Below, in pieces: positions 51,458 to 60,031 of a DNA stretch of 64,000 bases; position 1 is the stretch's first letter, and each line of letters begins with the position of its first letter. Below the pieces are notes generated by a model, which had not been told where the DNA came from, searched no databases, and worked only from the letters and a program-made list of their open reading frames with translations. The stretch covers positions 62,001 through 126,000 of the forward strand of contig JACKHZ010000012.1 of the NCBI GenBank assembly GCA_020638735.1, given 5' to 3'. The position numbers and the translations under genes are program-made. The stretch comes from Planctomycetota bacterium (GTDB lineage: Bacteria; Planctomycetota; UBA1135; UBA2386).

Positions 51458-53806
51458 ATGCAACGATCCGTCATCCTGTCCGCCGTCCTGTCGCTCGCCG
51501 TCACCGCCACCGCCCAGAGCTGGGGGGAGATCGGCGACGCCGGTGACCTCCCCGCCACCGCTCAGGTCGTCGCCGGGACCGGCACCCTGACCTCCCTGGC
51601 CGGCACGCTGGCGAGCGGCGCCGACATGTACCTGATCGAAGTTCGCGATTCCGCCGCGTTCGTCGCCGAGATCACCGCCGGCACCATGATCGACCCGATC
51701 ATGTGCCTGTTCGACGACGAGGGGCGTGCGGTCGTCTTCAGCGACGACTCGCCGGGCTCGTTCCTGCCGCGCATCACCGGCTCCTACGTGCCGGCGCCGG
51801 GGCGCTACTACCTGGCGATCGCCGGCTATGGGAGCGTGCCGATCGCCGCCAACGGCCTGATCTTCCAGGGCGTCGGGTTCCAGTTCGAGCCGAGCGGCGC
51901 CGGGCGCCGCGAGTGCATCACCGCCTGGCTGGGCACCAGCTCCCAGACCGGCACGTACCACGTGTCGCTGCAGGGCGCCGGCTTCGTGCAGGAACGCGTC
52001 GTCGTGCCGGCCGATCGGGCGTTCGGCGACAACGCGGAGCAGCTGCTCGCGTCGGGTAGCACGGCGTTCTTCGCCGCGGGGCCGCGCCGCTTCCAGCTGC
52101 TCTACAACGGCTCGCACTTCACCGCCGCCGGCGTCACCGGTCCGATCACGATCCGCAAGCTGCTGTTCCGCGCCGAGGACGGGGAGGCCAACGGCGACGC
52201 GGCGGCGTGGACCAACGTGACGGTGCGGCTCGGTCGCACGTCGCTGTGGCCGGGCGGCATGAGCTCGTTGTTCGGCTACAACCTGCAGGCCGCGAACGGC
52301 ACCATCCTCGGTCCGCAGGGCGCGGGCACGGTCAAGCTGCAGCCGGCGCGCGGTTCGTTCCCCAACACCTACAACGTCGAACTCGACCTCGAGGCGATGG
52401 GGGCGATGTTCGCCTACGACCCGGCCGGGCTCGAACCCAACCTGCTCGTCGACATCACGCTGCCGGTCGGGTTGACGACCCCATCGGGCGGCGCGGTGGT
52501 GGCGATGCAGGACGCGGACGTCGGCAACGGCGCCGGCATGGCGGTCGCCGGCGCGGCCGGTTCGACGGTCGGCACCTTCGCGTCGCCGCTGGTGATGGCG
52601 GTCGAGTATGCCGGCGGCAACGGCGACAACCGCGACCCGGTGGCGGCGCGCAACGAGCGCGTCGGCGCCGGCTCCGGCGGGGCCGCGTCGAGCTTCTACC
52701 AGGCGTTCGCCAACGGCCAGGCGTTCGACATGACGGGCCTGCGCCTGGTGCGGTCGCCGTCGGGGGACACCTACGACGTGCAGGCCAACGCCGCTGCGGT
52801 GGACCTGAGCAAGCTCGGCGCCGCGCCGGTCTCGACCGGCGACGACCAGGTCGTCAACGTGCCGCTGAGCTTCTGGTTCGCGTTCCCGGGCGGCGGCACC
52901 TTCGACGTCGACGTCGGGACCAACGGCTTCGTCTGTCTCACCGGCAGCAACCCTCCCTCGGACTACGTTCCGTCGGTCGCGGGGCTGCTCGGCACGACGA
53001 CCACGGCGAACGTGCGCCTCGCGCCCTGCTGGCACGACTTCCACTGCGGTCGCAACGTCGCGACGCACCCCAACTCCGGTCTGCACGTGTTCACCGACAC
53101 CTCGGGCGGGGCCGGCCACGCGGTGCTCTACGTGACGTGGTTCGACGTCGCCGAGTTCAACCAGGTCGCCGTCGGCGGCATCAACGCCTTCACCATGCAA
53201 TGCGTGCTGCACGAGGACTCGGGTGACGTCGAGTTCCGCTACGGGACGATGCCGGCCTACTGCACGACCACGGGGACATCGGCCGATGCGCTCGGCGCGA
53301 TCGTCGGCTTCTCCCGCGGCCGTTGGAGCAACCTCGCGTCGGTCGATCCCGGGTCGCGCGATCTGTCGCTCGAGCTGCCGTTCTCGACGAAGGTCGAAGG
53401 TGCGGTCGGCAACATGAGGCTGCGCGCTGTCGCCGCCGGCGCGAGCGCGACCTATGGGGCCAGGTTGTTCCCCGGCAACGTCGTGCACTGGGAGGTCGAC
53501 GGCGTGCCGGCCGGTGCGCAGATCGGCGTGCAGCTGCTCGACGCCGCCGCGCTCCGGCCAGGCCTGCAGCTGCCCGGTATCACCGCGCCGGCGACGATGC
53601 TCAGCACGACGACCTCGGCCGTGCTGTGGGAGATCGACCTGCTGCCTGCAAGCACGCAGATCGGCAGCAACACGCTGGTGGTGCCCGCCGGGCTCGACGG
53701 CGTCCAGCTGTATGCGCAATACGTCGTGCTCGACGGCCTGCTCGGTGGGCCTGCCTTGATCACGTGCTCGAGCGACACGCTGCGGCACACGATCGGTCGG
53801 CGCTGA
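51458..53806 (+). CDS. Large secreted protein of unknown function with shared C-terminal domain
   Basis: 782 residues from ATG 51458. A signal peptide (MQRSVILSAVLSLAVTATA) precedes a pre-peptidase-C-like beta-sandwich (about 20-170, with A-D-M-Y-L-I-E-V and P-G-R-Y-Y-L-A-I-A-G-Y). A middle part follows, then a unit with F-W-F-A-F-P-G-G-G, V-G-T-N-G-F-V-C-L-T-G and A-P-C-W-H-D-F-H, the unit that survives as a fragment at 36011. The final 115 residues match the end of the ELWxxDGT protein at 40623: L-Y-A-Q-Y-V-V-L-D here, Y-G-Q-Y-F-V-L-D there, and both finish with T-I-G. No enzyme motif is seen. It was probably exported by the general secretion route. Confidence 0.85.
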   Translation: MQRSVILSAVLSLAVTATAQSWGEIGDAGDLPATAQVVAGTGTLTSLAGTLASGADMYLIEVRDSAAFVAEITAGTMIDPIMCLFDDEGRAVVFSDDSPGSFLPRITGSYVPAPGRYYLAIAGYGSVPIAANGLIFQGVGFQFEPSGAGRRECITAWLGTSSQTGTYHVSLQGAGFVQERVVVPADRAFGDNAEQLLASGSTAFFAAGPRRFQLLYNGSHFTAAGVTGPITIRKLLFRAEDGEANGDAAAWTNVTVRLGRTSLWPGGMSSLFGYNLQAANGTILGPQGAGTVKLQPARGSFPNTYNVELDLEAMGAMFAYDPAGLEPNLLVDITLPVGLTTPSGGAVVAMQDADVGNGAGMAVAGAAGSTVGTFASPLVMAVEYAGGNGDNRDPVAARNERVGAGSGGAASSFYQAFANGQAFDMTGLRLVRSPSGDTYDVQANAAAVDLSKLGAAPVSTGDDQVVNVPLSFWFAFPGGGTFDVDVGTNGFVCLTGSNPPSDYVPSVAGLLGTTTTANVRLAPCWHDFHCGRNVATHPNSGLHVFTDTSGGAGHAVLYVTWFDVAEFNQVAVGGINAFTMQCVLHEDSGDVEFRYGTMPAYCTTTGTSADALGAIVGFSRGRWSNLASVDPGSRDLSLELPFSTKVEGAVGNMRLRAVAAGASATYGARLFPGNVVHWEVDGVPAGAQIGVQLLDAAALRPGLQLPGITAPATMLSTTTSAVLWEIDLLPASTQIGSNTLVVPAGLDGVQLYAQYVVLDGLLGGPALITCSSDTLRHTIGRR

Positions 53807-53871
53807 GCGCCGCCGCGACTTCTACCGTCGGCCGTTGGGAGCCGGTGCCCGGCCGGGCACACTGAGGCGCG

Positions 53872-56800
53872 ATGCAACGTGCGCTCCTCCGAACCTCACT
53901 GCTCGCCGGCGCCGTGCTCGTCGCGACCGCGGCGGCGACCGCGCAGCTGCGACTCGCGCCGGTGTTCGGCGACCACATGGTGCTGCAGCGTGATCGCCCC
54001 GTTCGGGTCTGGGGCCAGGCCCCGGCGTCCGGCGAGGTGGAGGTCGTGTTCGGTCGGCAGCGCGCCGTCGCCCAGAGCGGCGTCGACGGGACCTTCGAGG
54101 TGGAGCTGCCGGCCGAGGCCGCTTCGGCGGTCGGGCGCGAGCTGGTCGTGCGCGCGGGCGACGCGGAGGTGCGGCTGCGCGACGTGCTGTGCGGCGACGT
54201 CTTCCTGTGCGCCGGGCAGTCCAACATGTGGTGGCCGGTGTCGCGCTCGGCCGAGGTGGACGAAGTGCTCGCCGCCGCCGAACTGCCGAGGCTGCGCCTG
54301 CTCAACCTGCAGCCGCGCCTCGACCCCGGCGATGCGCCGTGGCCGCTCGCGGAACTGGCGGCGCTGACGCCCGACAACTACCTGGTGGCGGAAGGCTGGC
54401 AGGCGTCGACGGCGGCCACGGCGCGCGCCTTCTCGGCGGTCGGCCACGCGTTCGGCCGCCGCGTGCACCTCGCGCTCGGCGTGCCGGTCGGGCTGGTGCA
54501 GAACGCCGTCGGCGGTTCGCCGATGGAGGCGTGGCTGGCGCCCGCCGAACGGCAGCGCGACGCCGAGGTGGCGGAGCTGCTGCGCGACTGGCTCACCGAC
54601 GAGCGCTACCCGGCCTGGCCGCGCGAACGCGCGCAGCAGAACCTGGCGGAGTGGTTCGCGGCGCCGACGGGCTCGCGCCCGCACCACCCGTTCGAGCCGT
54701 CGTTCCTCTACCGGGCCGGCGTGGCGCCGTTCGCGCGCATCAGCCTGTGCGGGGTGGTCTGGTACCAGGGCGAGTCCAACACGTTTGCGGAGGCGGCGTG
54801 GAGCGAACGGCTGTTCCGCGCGCTGATCGGCGATCTGCGCGCGGCGTTCGCGCGTCCGGACCTGCCGCTGTGGTTCGTGCAGCTGCCCGGCATCGACCGC
54901 GACTGGGAGCGCTTCCGCGAGATGCAGGACCGCGTCGCGCGCAGCGTGCCGGGCGTCGGCATGGCCGTCACGATCGATCTCGGAGACCCGCGCGACGTGC
55001 ATCCACGGCGCAAGGTGCCGGTCGGCGAGCGGCTCGCGCGGCTGGCGCTGGCGGCGGCGAACGGCGGCGACGTCGGCGCCGCCGGGGGGCCGCGCTTCGT
55101 CGGGCAGGTGCGCGAAGGCCGCCGCGTGCGCGTGCGCTTCGCGCCGGCGATCGGGCTGCGCAGCGGCGACGGCGGCGACCTGCGCGGCTTCGAGCTGGCC
55201 GGCGAGGATCGCGTGTTCCACGCCGCGGCCGCGTTCGTCGACGGCGACGAGGTCGTGCTCGGCTGCCGCGCGGTCGAGCATCCGGTCGCGGTGCGCTACG
55301 CGTGGGCCGACGATCCCGACGTCAACCTCGTCGACGCCGACCTGCTGCCGGCGGCGCCGTTCCGCAGCGACGACTGGCCAGCGGAGGTCGACGCCGCGCC
55401 GCCCGCGGCCGAGGTGAGCAGCTTCGAGGAGCTGCCGGTCGGGCCGCTGCGCGCCGCCGAGCTGTCGTTCGGTGAGCTGCGCGCCGACGAAGGGCACGCC
55501 GAGATCTCCGATCGCTTCGCCGCGACCGGCAGGCGAAGTCTGCGGCTGTTCGGCGGCGAAGATCGCGCGGTGACCGTCGCGCTCGGCGCGCGTGCGGCGC
55601 GCGTGCTGACGTTCCGCGCCGAGCGATGGACGCGCAACGCGCCGTTCGCGTTCGCCGTCGAGGCGCGCGGCGACGGCGACGACTGGCGGGAGCTGTGGCG
55701 CGGCGATACGACGCTGCGCGTCGGCGCGCGCTTCCTGAGCCGCGTGCAGGTCGACGTTCCTGCGGACGCCGCGGCGTTGCGGCTTCGCTGCACCGCGCCC
55801 GCGGGCGCCGGCGTGCTGATCGACGACCTGCGGCTGGCGCCGCCCGAGCCGCTCACGCTGGTCGACGCGGGGCACTTCGACTGGACGGCGCCGGCGTTGC
55901 ACGGGAAGGCCGACAATCCCGTCGCCGCCGTCGCCTTGCCGGTGGTCGGCACCGCCGGCGTGTTGGCGGTGACCGGGTGCACGGTCGAGCTGTCCCCGTC
56001 GACGGTGGCCGACGTCGCGCGCGTGCAGGTTCGCTGCGGACCTGGCGACGACTTCGCCGCGGCGCGCGCGCTGGGCGAGCCTCGGGCGGCGGCGGAGACC
56101 TTGCGGTTCGCCGGCGAGGCGGAGCTGCACAGCGGCGCCAACCGGTTGTGGATCGTGCTCGAGCTGGTGCCCGGCGCGCCCGCCGAACACCGCGTCGCGG
56201 CGCGATGTGCCGAGGTCGTGTTCGGCGACGGCGCCGTGCTCGTGCCGGCCGGGCGACCGCGCGCGCAGCGCATCGGCGTGGTCGTGCGTCGCGCGGGCGA
56301 GGGAGGCTGCCACACGACGCGCATCCCCGGGCTCGTCACCACCAACGCCGGCACCCTGCTGGCGGTCTACGACAACCGCTACCGCGGCGCCGGAGACCTG
56401 CCCGGCGACATCGACGTCGGCGTCAGTCGAAGCGTCGATGGCGGCCGGACCTGGCAAGCGATGCGGGTGGCGATCGACATGGGTGACGACCCGGCGTTCG
56501 GCTTCGACGGCGTCGGCGACCCGGCGATCCTCGTCGATCGCGAGACCGGCACGATCTGGCTCGCCGCGACCTGGAGCCACGGCAACCGCTCGTGGCACGG
56601 CTCCGGCCCCGGGTTGTCGCCCGACGAGACCGGGCAGCTGGTGCTGGTGCGCAGCGACGACGACGGCGTCACGTGGTCCGAGCCGCGCAACATCACGCGG
56701 CAGGTCAAGGACCCGGCGTGGCGCTTCCTGCTGCAGGGCCCGGGCGCCGGCATCACGACGCGCGACGGCGTGTTGGTGTTCGCGGCGCAGTACCGCAGCG

Positions 56801-57336
56801 CCGACGAGTCGCCGGCGGAGGGGCGGCCGTCCTCGACGATCCTGAGCTCACGCGACCACGGCGCGACGTGGCAGCTCGGCGTCGGCGTCAAGGTCGACAC
56901 CACCGAGGCGCAGGTCGTCGAGCTGGGTGACGGTACCCTGATGCTCAACTGTCGCGACGACCGCGGCGGCGCGCGTTCGGTCTACACGACCCGCGACCTC
57001 GGCCGCACGTGGTCGCCGCACGCGACGACGCGCGCCGCGTTGCCGGAGCCCGTCTGCATGGCCAGCCTGACGCGTATCGAGCACGCGACCTTCGGGCCGC
57101 TGCTGCTGTTCTCCAATCCTGCGGTCCGCGCCGGGCGCCGCGACCTGACGCTCAAGGTCAGCGACGACGACGGCATGACCTGGCCAGCGCAGCGGCACAC
57201 GCGCTACGACCAGCGCAGCAGCTACGGCTACTCGTGCCTGACGCGCATCGACGACGAGCACGTCGGCGTGCTCTACGAGGGCGTCGGCGCGCTCTTCTTC
57301 CTGCGGTTCTCCGTCGGCGAGCTGCTCGCGCGCTGA
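53872..57336 (+). CDS. Secreted two-enzyme protein: sialate O-acetylesterase plus sialidase
   Basis: 1154 residues from ATG 53872 with a signal peptide. The first half is a SASA-type SGNH esterase: G-D-H-M-V-L-Q-R-D, C-A-G-Q-S-N-M-W-W-P (nucleophile serine about 117), W-Y-Q-G-E-S-N (about 297) and D-L-G-D-P-R-D-V-H-P, the Asp/His catalytic dyad. A beta-sandwich middle with N-P-V-A-A-V resembles the sialidase-associated N-terminal domain. The second half is an exo-sialidase propeller: T-R-I-P-G-L (the RIP motif, about 817) and five Asp boxes (SVDGGRTW, SDDDGVTW, SRDHGATW, TRDLGRTW, SDDDGMTW), with N-C-R-D-D-R-G and a tyrosine-rich end (S-S-Y-G-Y-S). It would remove O-acetyl groups and then cleave sialic acid from exported or environmental glycans. 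Confidence 0.93.
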   Translation: MQRALLRTSLLAGAVLVATAAATAQLRLAPVFGDHMVLQRDRPVRVWGQAPASGEVEVVFGRQRAVAQSGVDGTFEVELPAEAASAVGRELVVRAGDAEVRLRDVLCGDVFLCAGQSNMWWPVSRSAEVDEVLAAAELPRLRLLNLQPRLDPGDAPWPLAELAALTPDNYLVAEGWQASTAATARAFSAVGHAFGRRVHLALGVPVGLVQNAVGGSPMEAWLAPAERQRDAEVAELLRDWLTDERYPAWPRERAQQNLAEWFAAPTGSRPHHPFEPSFLYRAGVAPFARISLCGVVWYQGESNTFAEAAWSERLFRALIGDLRAAFARPDLPLWFVQLPGIDRDWERFREMQDRVARSVPGVGMAVTIDLGDPRDVHPRRKVPVGERLARLALAAANGGDVGAAGGPRFVGQVREGRRVRVRFAPAIGLRSGDGGDLRGFELAGEDRVFHAAAAFVDGDEVVLGCRAVEHPVAVRYAWADDPDVNLVDADLLPAAPFRSDDWPAEVDAAPPAAEVSSFEELPVGPLRAAELSFGELRADEGHAEISDRFAATGRRSLRLFGGEDRAVTVALGARAARVLTFRAERWTRNAPFAFAVEARGDGDDWRELWRGDTTLRVGARFLSRVQVDVPADAAALRLRCTAPAGAGVLIDDLRLAPPEPLTLVDAGHFDWTAPALHGKADNPVAAVALPVVGTAGVLAVTGCTVELSPSTVADVARVQVRCGPGDDFAAARALGEPRAAAETLRFAGEAELHSGANRLWIVLELVPGAPAEHRVAARCAEVVFGDGAVLVPAGRPRAQRIGVVVRRAGEGGCHTTRIPGLVTTNAGTLLAVYDNRYRGAGDLPGDIDVGVSRSVDGGRTWQAMRVAIDMGDDPAFGFDGVGDPAILVDRETGTIWLAATWSHGNRSWHGSGPGLSPDETGQLVLVRSDDDGVTWSEPRNITRQVKDPAWRFLLQGPGAGITTRDGVLVFAAQYRSADESPAEGRPSSTILSSRDHGATWQLGVGVKVDTTEAQVVELGDGTLMLNCRDDRGGARSVYTTRDLGRTWSPHATTRAALPEPVCMASLTRIEHATFGPLLLFSNPAVRAGRRDLTLKVSDDDGMTWPAQRHTRYDQRSSYGYSCLTRIDDEHVGVLYEGVGALFFLRFSVGELLAR

Positions 57337-57348
57337 GCGCCGCGCTCA
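57334..57348. terminator. Hairpin containing both stop codons of convergent genes
   Basis: TGAGCG-CCG-CGCTCA, a perfect 6-bp stem. The left arm begins with the sialidase TGA and the right arm ends with the complement of the DUF952 gene's TGA. It is placed to end transcription from both directions. Confidence 0.4.
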
Positions 57349-57693
57349 TCGGGCGCCGGGGTCGAGCTCCGGGAGCTCGTGCACCCCGTTCCGCCACGGC
57401 ATCGACGCGGTCCACCGCACCTCGGCGCGTCGCAGCGGGCGGTAGAGGTGCGGGAACAGCGCGCCGTCGCGCGAAGGCTCCCATCGCAACGCGGGGCCGA
57501 GCGCTCCGTCGTCGAACGCCGCCAGCACGAGGTCGTCGACTCCGGCGAAGTGGCGGGCGGCGGTCCCGGCGACCTGCGCGCCGCTCGACAGGTGCACGAA
57601 GCCGTCGCGCAGGTCCACCGCGGAACCCCGCAGCTCGCCGTCGCGTTCGAGCGCGTCCCATTCGTCGCGGCGGAGGATCTTGAAGACCAGCAT
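57346..57693 (-). CDS. DUF952 family protein
   Basis: 115 residues from ATG 57693; a GTG two codons upstream is less likely. The DUF952 pattern is clear: F-K-I-L-R-R-D-E-W at the start, D-G-F-V-H-L-S-S-G-A-Q-V, T-A-A-R-H-F-A-G, L-V-L-A-A-F-D, L-R-W-E-P-S-R-D-G-A-L-F-P-H-L-Y. DUF952 proteins relate to glutathione S-transferase or ADP-ribosylating folds in structure, but the function is unknown. The length is normal. It is convergent with the sialidase gene and divergent from the PhnD-like gene, and has a putative leaderless -10 box. Confidence 0.88.
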   Translation of the reverse strand: MLVFKILRRDEWDALERDGELRGSAVDLRDGFVHLSSGAQVAGTAARHFAGVDDLVLAAFDDGALGPALRWEPSRDGALFPHLYRPLRRAEVRWTASMPWRNGVHELPELDPGAR

Positions 57694-57700
57694 CCGCACC

Positions 57701-57706
57701 TGAATA
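57701..57706 (-). promoter_or_regulatory. Putative -10 box (TATTCA), leaderless geometry
   Basis: On the minus strand TATTCA ends 7 nt before ATG 57693. The last base is not the consensus T. Confidence 0.3.
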
Positions 57707-57763
57707 GCCGCTCCGGCCGCGTGGCTCCAGGCGCGGGGGGTTGGTTGCCGTGCGCGCCGCCCC

Positions 57764-57769
57764 TACGGT
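57764..57769 (+). promoter_or_regulatory. Putative -10 box (TACGGT), leaderless geometry
   Basis: TACGGT ends 6 nt before the GTG at 57776; TTGGTT lies 17 nt further upstream as a possible -35 element. Confidence 0.4.
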
Positions 57770-57775
57770 GAGCGC

Positions 57776-58624
57776 GTGTCGCTCGCCGCGCTGCCCTGGT
57801 ACGACTTCGCCGAGCTGCGCGCGCAGACCGACGCATGGTGGGCGGGCATCGCGCGGCACCTGCGGGCGCTCGGCGTCGAGCGGGTGCCGAAGGCGCTGCT
57901 GCGCGGTCGTGCCCTTGCCGAACACTGGCGCCACCCCGAGCTGCTGCTGAGCCAGGCGTGCGGCTACGACGTGCTCTACGACCACGCCGACGCGATCGTG
58001 CCGGTGGCGACGCCGTGCTACCTCGCCGAAGGCTGCGAAGGACCGCGCTACCGGAGCAACGTCGTGGTGCGCGCCGATCGGCCGTGGTGCTCGTTCGCGC
58101 AGCTGCGCGGCCTGCGCGTCGCCGTCAACGAGGCGTCGTCGCACTCCGGCAACAACGCGATGCGGCCGCAGGCGGCGTCGCTGCAGCGGGCCGGCACGTT
58201 CTTCGGCGAGGTGGTCGTCACCGGCACCCACGTCGAGAGCCTGCGCGCGCTGCAGGCTGGCGCGGTGGACGCGGCCTGCATCGACGCGGTCGTGCTCGCC
58301 CTGCTGCGGCGCGTGCGGCCGGCGTTGGTCTCGCGCCTGCGCCGCGTCGCGCACACCTGCGTGGCGCTGGCGCCGCCCTACGTGACCTCGCGTCGCACGT
58401 CGCCGGAGGTGCTGCTGCAGCTGCGTCAGGCGCTGCTCGCGGCGGCGCGCGACCCCGCGCTGCGCGAGGCGCGCGAGGCGCTGCTGTTGCGCGACTTCGT
58501 GGTGTTCCCGACCGACTCGTACGCCGAGCTGGAGGACTTCGAGGAGTCGGCGGTGGCGGTCGGCTACCTGCAGCTGCCGGCGCCGTCGCGTTCGCCGCTC
58601 GGACGCCGCGAGGAGCGGGCGTGA
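57776..58624 (+). CDS. PhnD-like solute-binding-fold protein without signal peptide
   Basis: 282 residues from GTG 57776. The type 2 periplasmic-binding fold of the PhnD family is recognised by L-S-Q-A-C-G-Y-D-V-L-Y, V-V-V-R-A-D-R-P-W-C-S-F-A-Q-L-R-G-L-R-V-A-V-N-E and S-H-S-G-N-N-A-M-R-P, plus A-G-A-V-D-A-A-C-I-D in the second lobe. There is no signal peptide, so unlike transporter subunits it should stay in the cytoplasm. Its stop overlaps the start of the next gene as GTGA, indicating coupled translation with the EgtB/SenA-like enzyme. A cytoplasmic binding protein could deliver or sense a phosphonate- or seleno-type ligand; this is inference. Confidence 0.8.
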   Translation: MSLAALPWYDFAELRAQTDAWWAGIARHLRALGVERVPKALLRGRALAEHWRHPELLLSQACGYDVLYDHADAIVPVATPCYLAEGCEGPRYRSNVVVRADRPWCSFAQLRGLRVAVNEASSHSGNNAMRPQAASLQRAGTFFGEVVVTGTHVESLRALQAGAVDAACIDAVVLALLRRVRPALVSRLRRVAHTCVALAPPYVTSRRTSPEVLLQLRQALLAAARDPALREAREALLLRDFVVFPTDSYAELEDFEESAVAVGYLQLPAPSRSPLGRREERA

Positions 58625-59775
58625 GCGGGGCACGTCGGCTGACGTCGGCGCAGCTGTGCGCGGCGCTGGCGACGGCGCGGCGAACGACGCTGTCGCGCGT
58701 GCTGGACCTCGACGATGCCCAGTGGCGCGTGCCGTACGAGCCGCGCATCCAGCCGACCGCGTGGGACCTCGGTCACGTCGGCTGGTTCGCCGAGTTCTGG
58801 GTGCTGCGCGGCCCGCATCGACTGCGGCCGGACGGCTTCGTCGAGGCCGCGGCGCCCGGGCGGTGGTTTCCGCAGGACGCGCACTACGACTCGTCGATGG
58901 TCGCCCACCGAGATCGCTGGCTGGCGCCGCCGCGCGAGCGGGCGGCGCTGCTCGAGGCGTTCGCGGCGCAGCTCGACGCGGTGCAGCGGCACCTGCGCGA
59001 ACGGGACGACGCCGACGCGCGCTACTTCGCGCACCTGTCGCTGCTCCACGAGTGCATGCACGCCGAGGCGCTGGCCTGGACACGCGGCAGCTGCGGCTAC
59101 CCCGAGCCGGAAGGCGTCGCCATGCCCGGGGTGCCGAACGCGGCACAGCTGCGCGTGCCGGCCGGTGACGCGATGCTCGGCGTCGACCTCGCCGACGAGT
59201 TCGCCTTCGACAACGAGGGGCCGCGGCACGTGGTGTCGCTCGCGGAGTTCTCGATCGACACCCAGCCGGTGCGCAACGACGCGTTCCTCGCCTTCGTCGA
59301 CGACGGCGGCTACGAGCGCGAGGCGCTGTGGCCGAACGGGCGCCCGGCGCGCGGCCTGCCGGCGCGCTGGCGCCGTCGCGCCGACGGCGCCGTCGAGCAC
59401 CGTCACTACGATCGTTGGCTGCCCCTGCCGATGGCTGGGCCGGTGGTGCACGTGAACGCGTACGAGGCCGAAGCGTTCTGTCGCTGGGCGGGGCGTCGGC
59501 TGCCGAGCGCGGCCGAATGGGAGGTCGCCGCCGGGCGCGGCATGCCGTGGGGCGGCACGGTCTGGGAGTGGACGAGCTCGACGTTCGCGCCCTACGGCCC
59601 CGGCTTCCGCCCCGGTCCCTACGTCACCTACTCGACGCCGTGGTTCCATCATCAGCGCGAGCTGCGCGGCGGCGCCTACACCACCGACCGTCTGCTGCAC
59701 GACCACCGCTACCGCAACTTCTTCCTGCCGGAGCGCGAGGACGTGTTCGCCGGCTTCCGCACCGCTGGCGGCTGA
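58621..59775 (+). CDS. EgtB/SenA-like nonheme iron enzyme (sulfoxide- or selenoxide-synthase family)
   Basis: 384 residues from GTG 58621, whose GTGA overlaps the PhnD-like gene's TGA. The DinB-type half (1-170) carries the iron ligands: H in W-D-L-G-H-V-G-W-F (about 52), and H-E-C-M-H-A-E (about 144-150) giving the HxxxHxE pair. The FGE/SUMF1 half follows: L-P-S-A-A-E-W-E-V-A-A, G-T-V-W-E-W-T-S-S, and R-G-G-A-Y-T-T-D near the end. EgtB makes the C-S bond in ergothioneine; SenA makes the analogous C-Se bond of selenoneine. The Y-D-S-S-M-V-A-H-R-D-R-W segment is closer to what I recall of SenA than to EgtB. No egtD, senB or senC is in the window, so pathway membership is open. Confidence 0.85.
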   Translation: MSGARRLTSAQLCAALATARRTTLSRVLDLDDAQWRVPYEPRIQPTAWDLGHVGWFAEFWVLRGPHRLRPDGFVEAAAPGRWFPQDAHYDSSMVAHRDRWLAPPRERAALLEAFAAQLDAVQRHLRERDDADARYFAHLSLLHECMHAEALAWTRGSCGYPEPEGVAMPGVPNAAQLRVPAGDAMLGVDLADEFAFDNEGPRHVVSLAEFSIDTQPVRNDAFLAFVDDGGYEREALWPNGRPARGLPARWRRRADGAVEHRHYDRWLPLPMAGPVVHVNAYEAEAFCRWAGRRLPSAAEWEVAAGRGMPWGGTVWEWTSSTFAPYGPGFRPGPYVTYSTPWFHHQRELRGGAYTTDRLLHDHRYRNFFLPEREDVFAGFRTAGG

Positions 59776-59791
59776 CGCGCGCCGTCGCGCC

Positions 59792-59950
59792 TCACTCGCT
59801 GGTGCCGGGCCGACGCGACGGCAGCGGGCAGCTGCGCGGCGCCGGCACGAAGCGGGCCAGCACGAAGCCGGCGAGCAAGCCGAAGAAGGTGGCGTCCTGG
59901 ACCCCGCCCCAGCGGTGCAGGGCGAAGCCGATCAAGGTGGCGAGGATCAC
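59792..59950 (-). CDS. Very small membrane protein, too short for routine calling
   Basis: 52 residues from GTG 59950, with GAGG 9 nt upstream; a CTG at 59965 could also start it, and an in-frame TGA lies further upstream. The sequence has one or two short hydrophobic stretches (V-I-L-A-T-L-I-G-F-A-L-H-R-W-G-G and A-T-F-F-G-L-L-A-G-F-V-L-A-R-F) and a proline/arginine-rich tail. The hydrophobic pattern makes a chance frame less likely. No family is recognised. It lies in the 256-bp gap between the EgtB/SenA-like gene and the arylsulfotransferase-like gene (on its strand it is downstream of the latter). Confidence 0.45.
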   Translation of the reverse strand: MILATLIGFALHRWGGVQDATFFGLLAGFVLARFVPAPRSCPLPSRRPGTSE

Positions 59951-60031
59951 GACCGTGATCCTCAGGGGTGAGTTGAGGCTTCAGAGCATGGCGTTCGACT
60001 TCCAGTGTATCGGTGTCGCGCGCCCGCTCCA

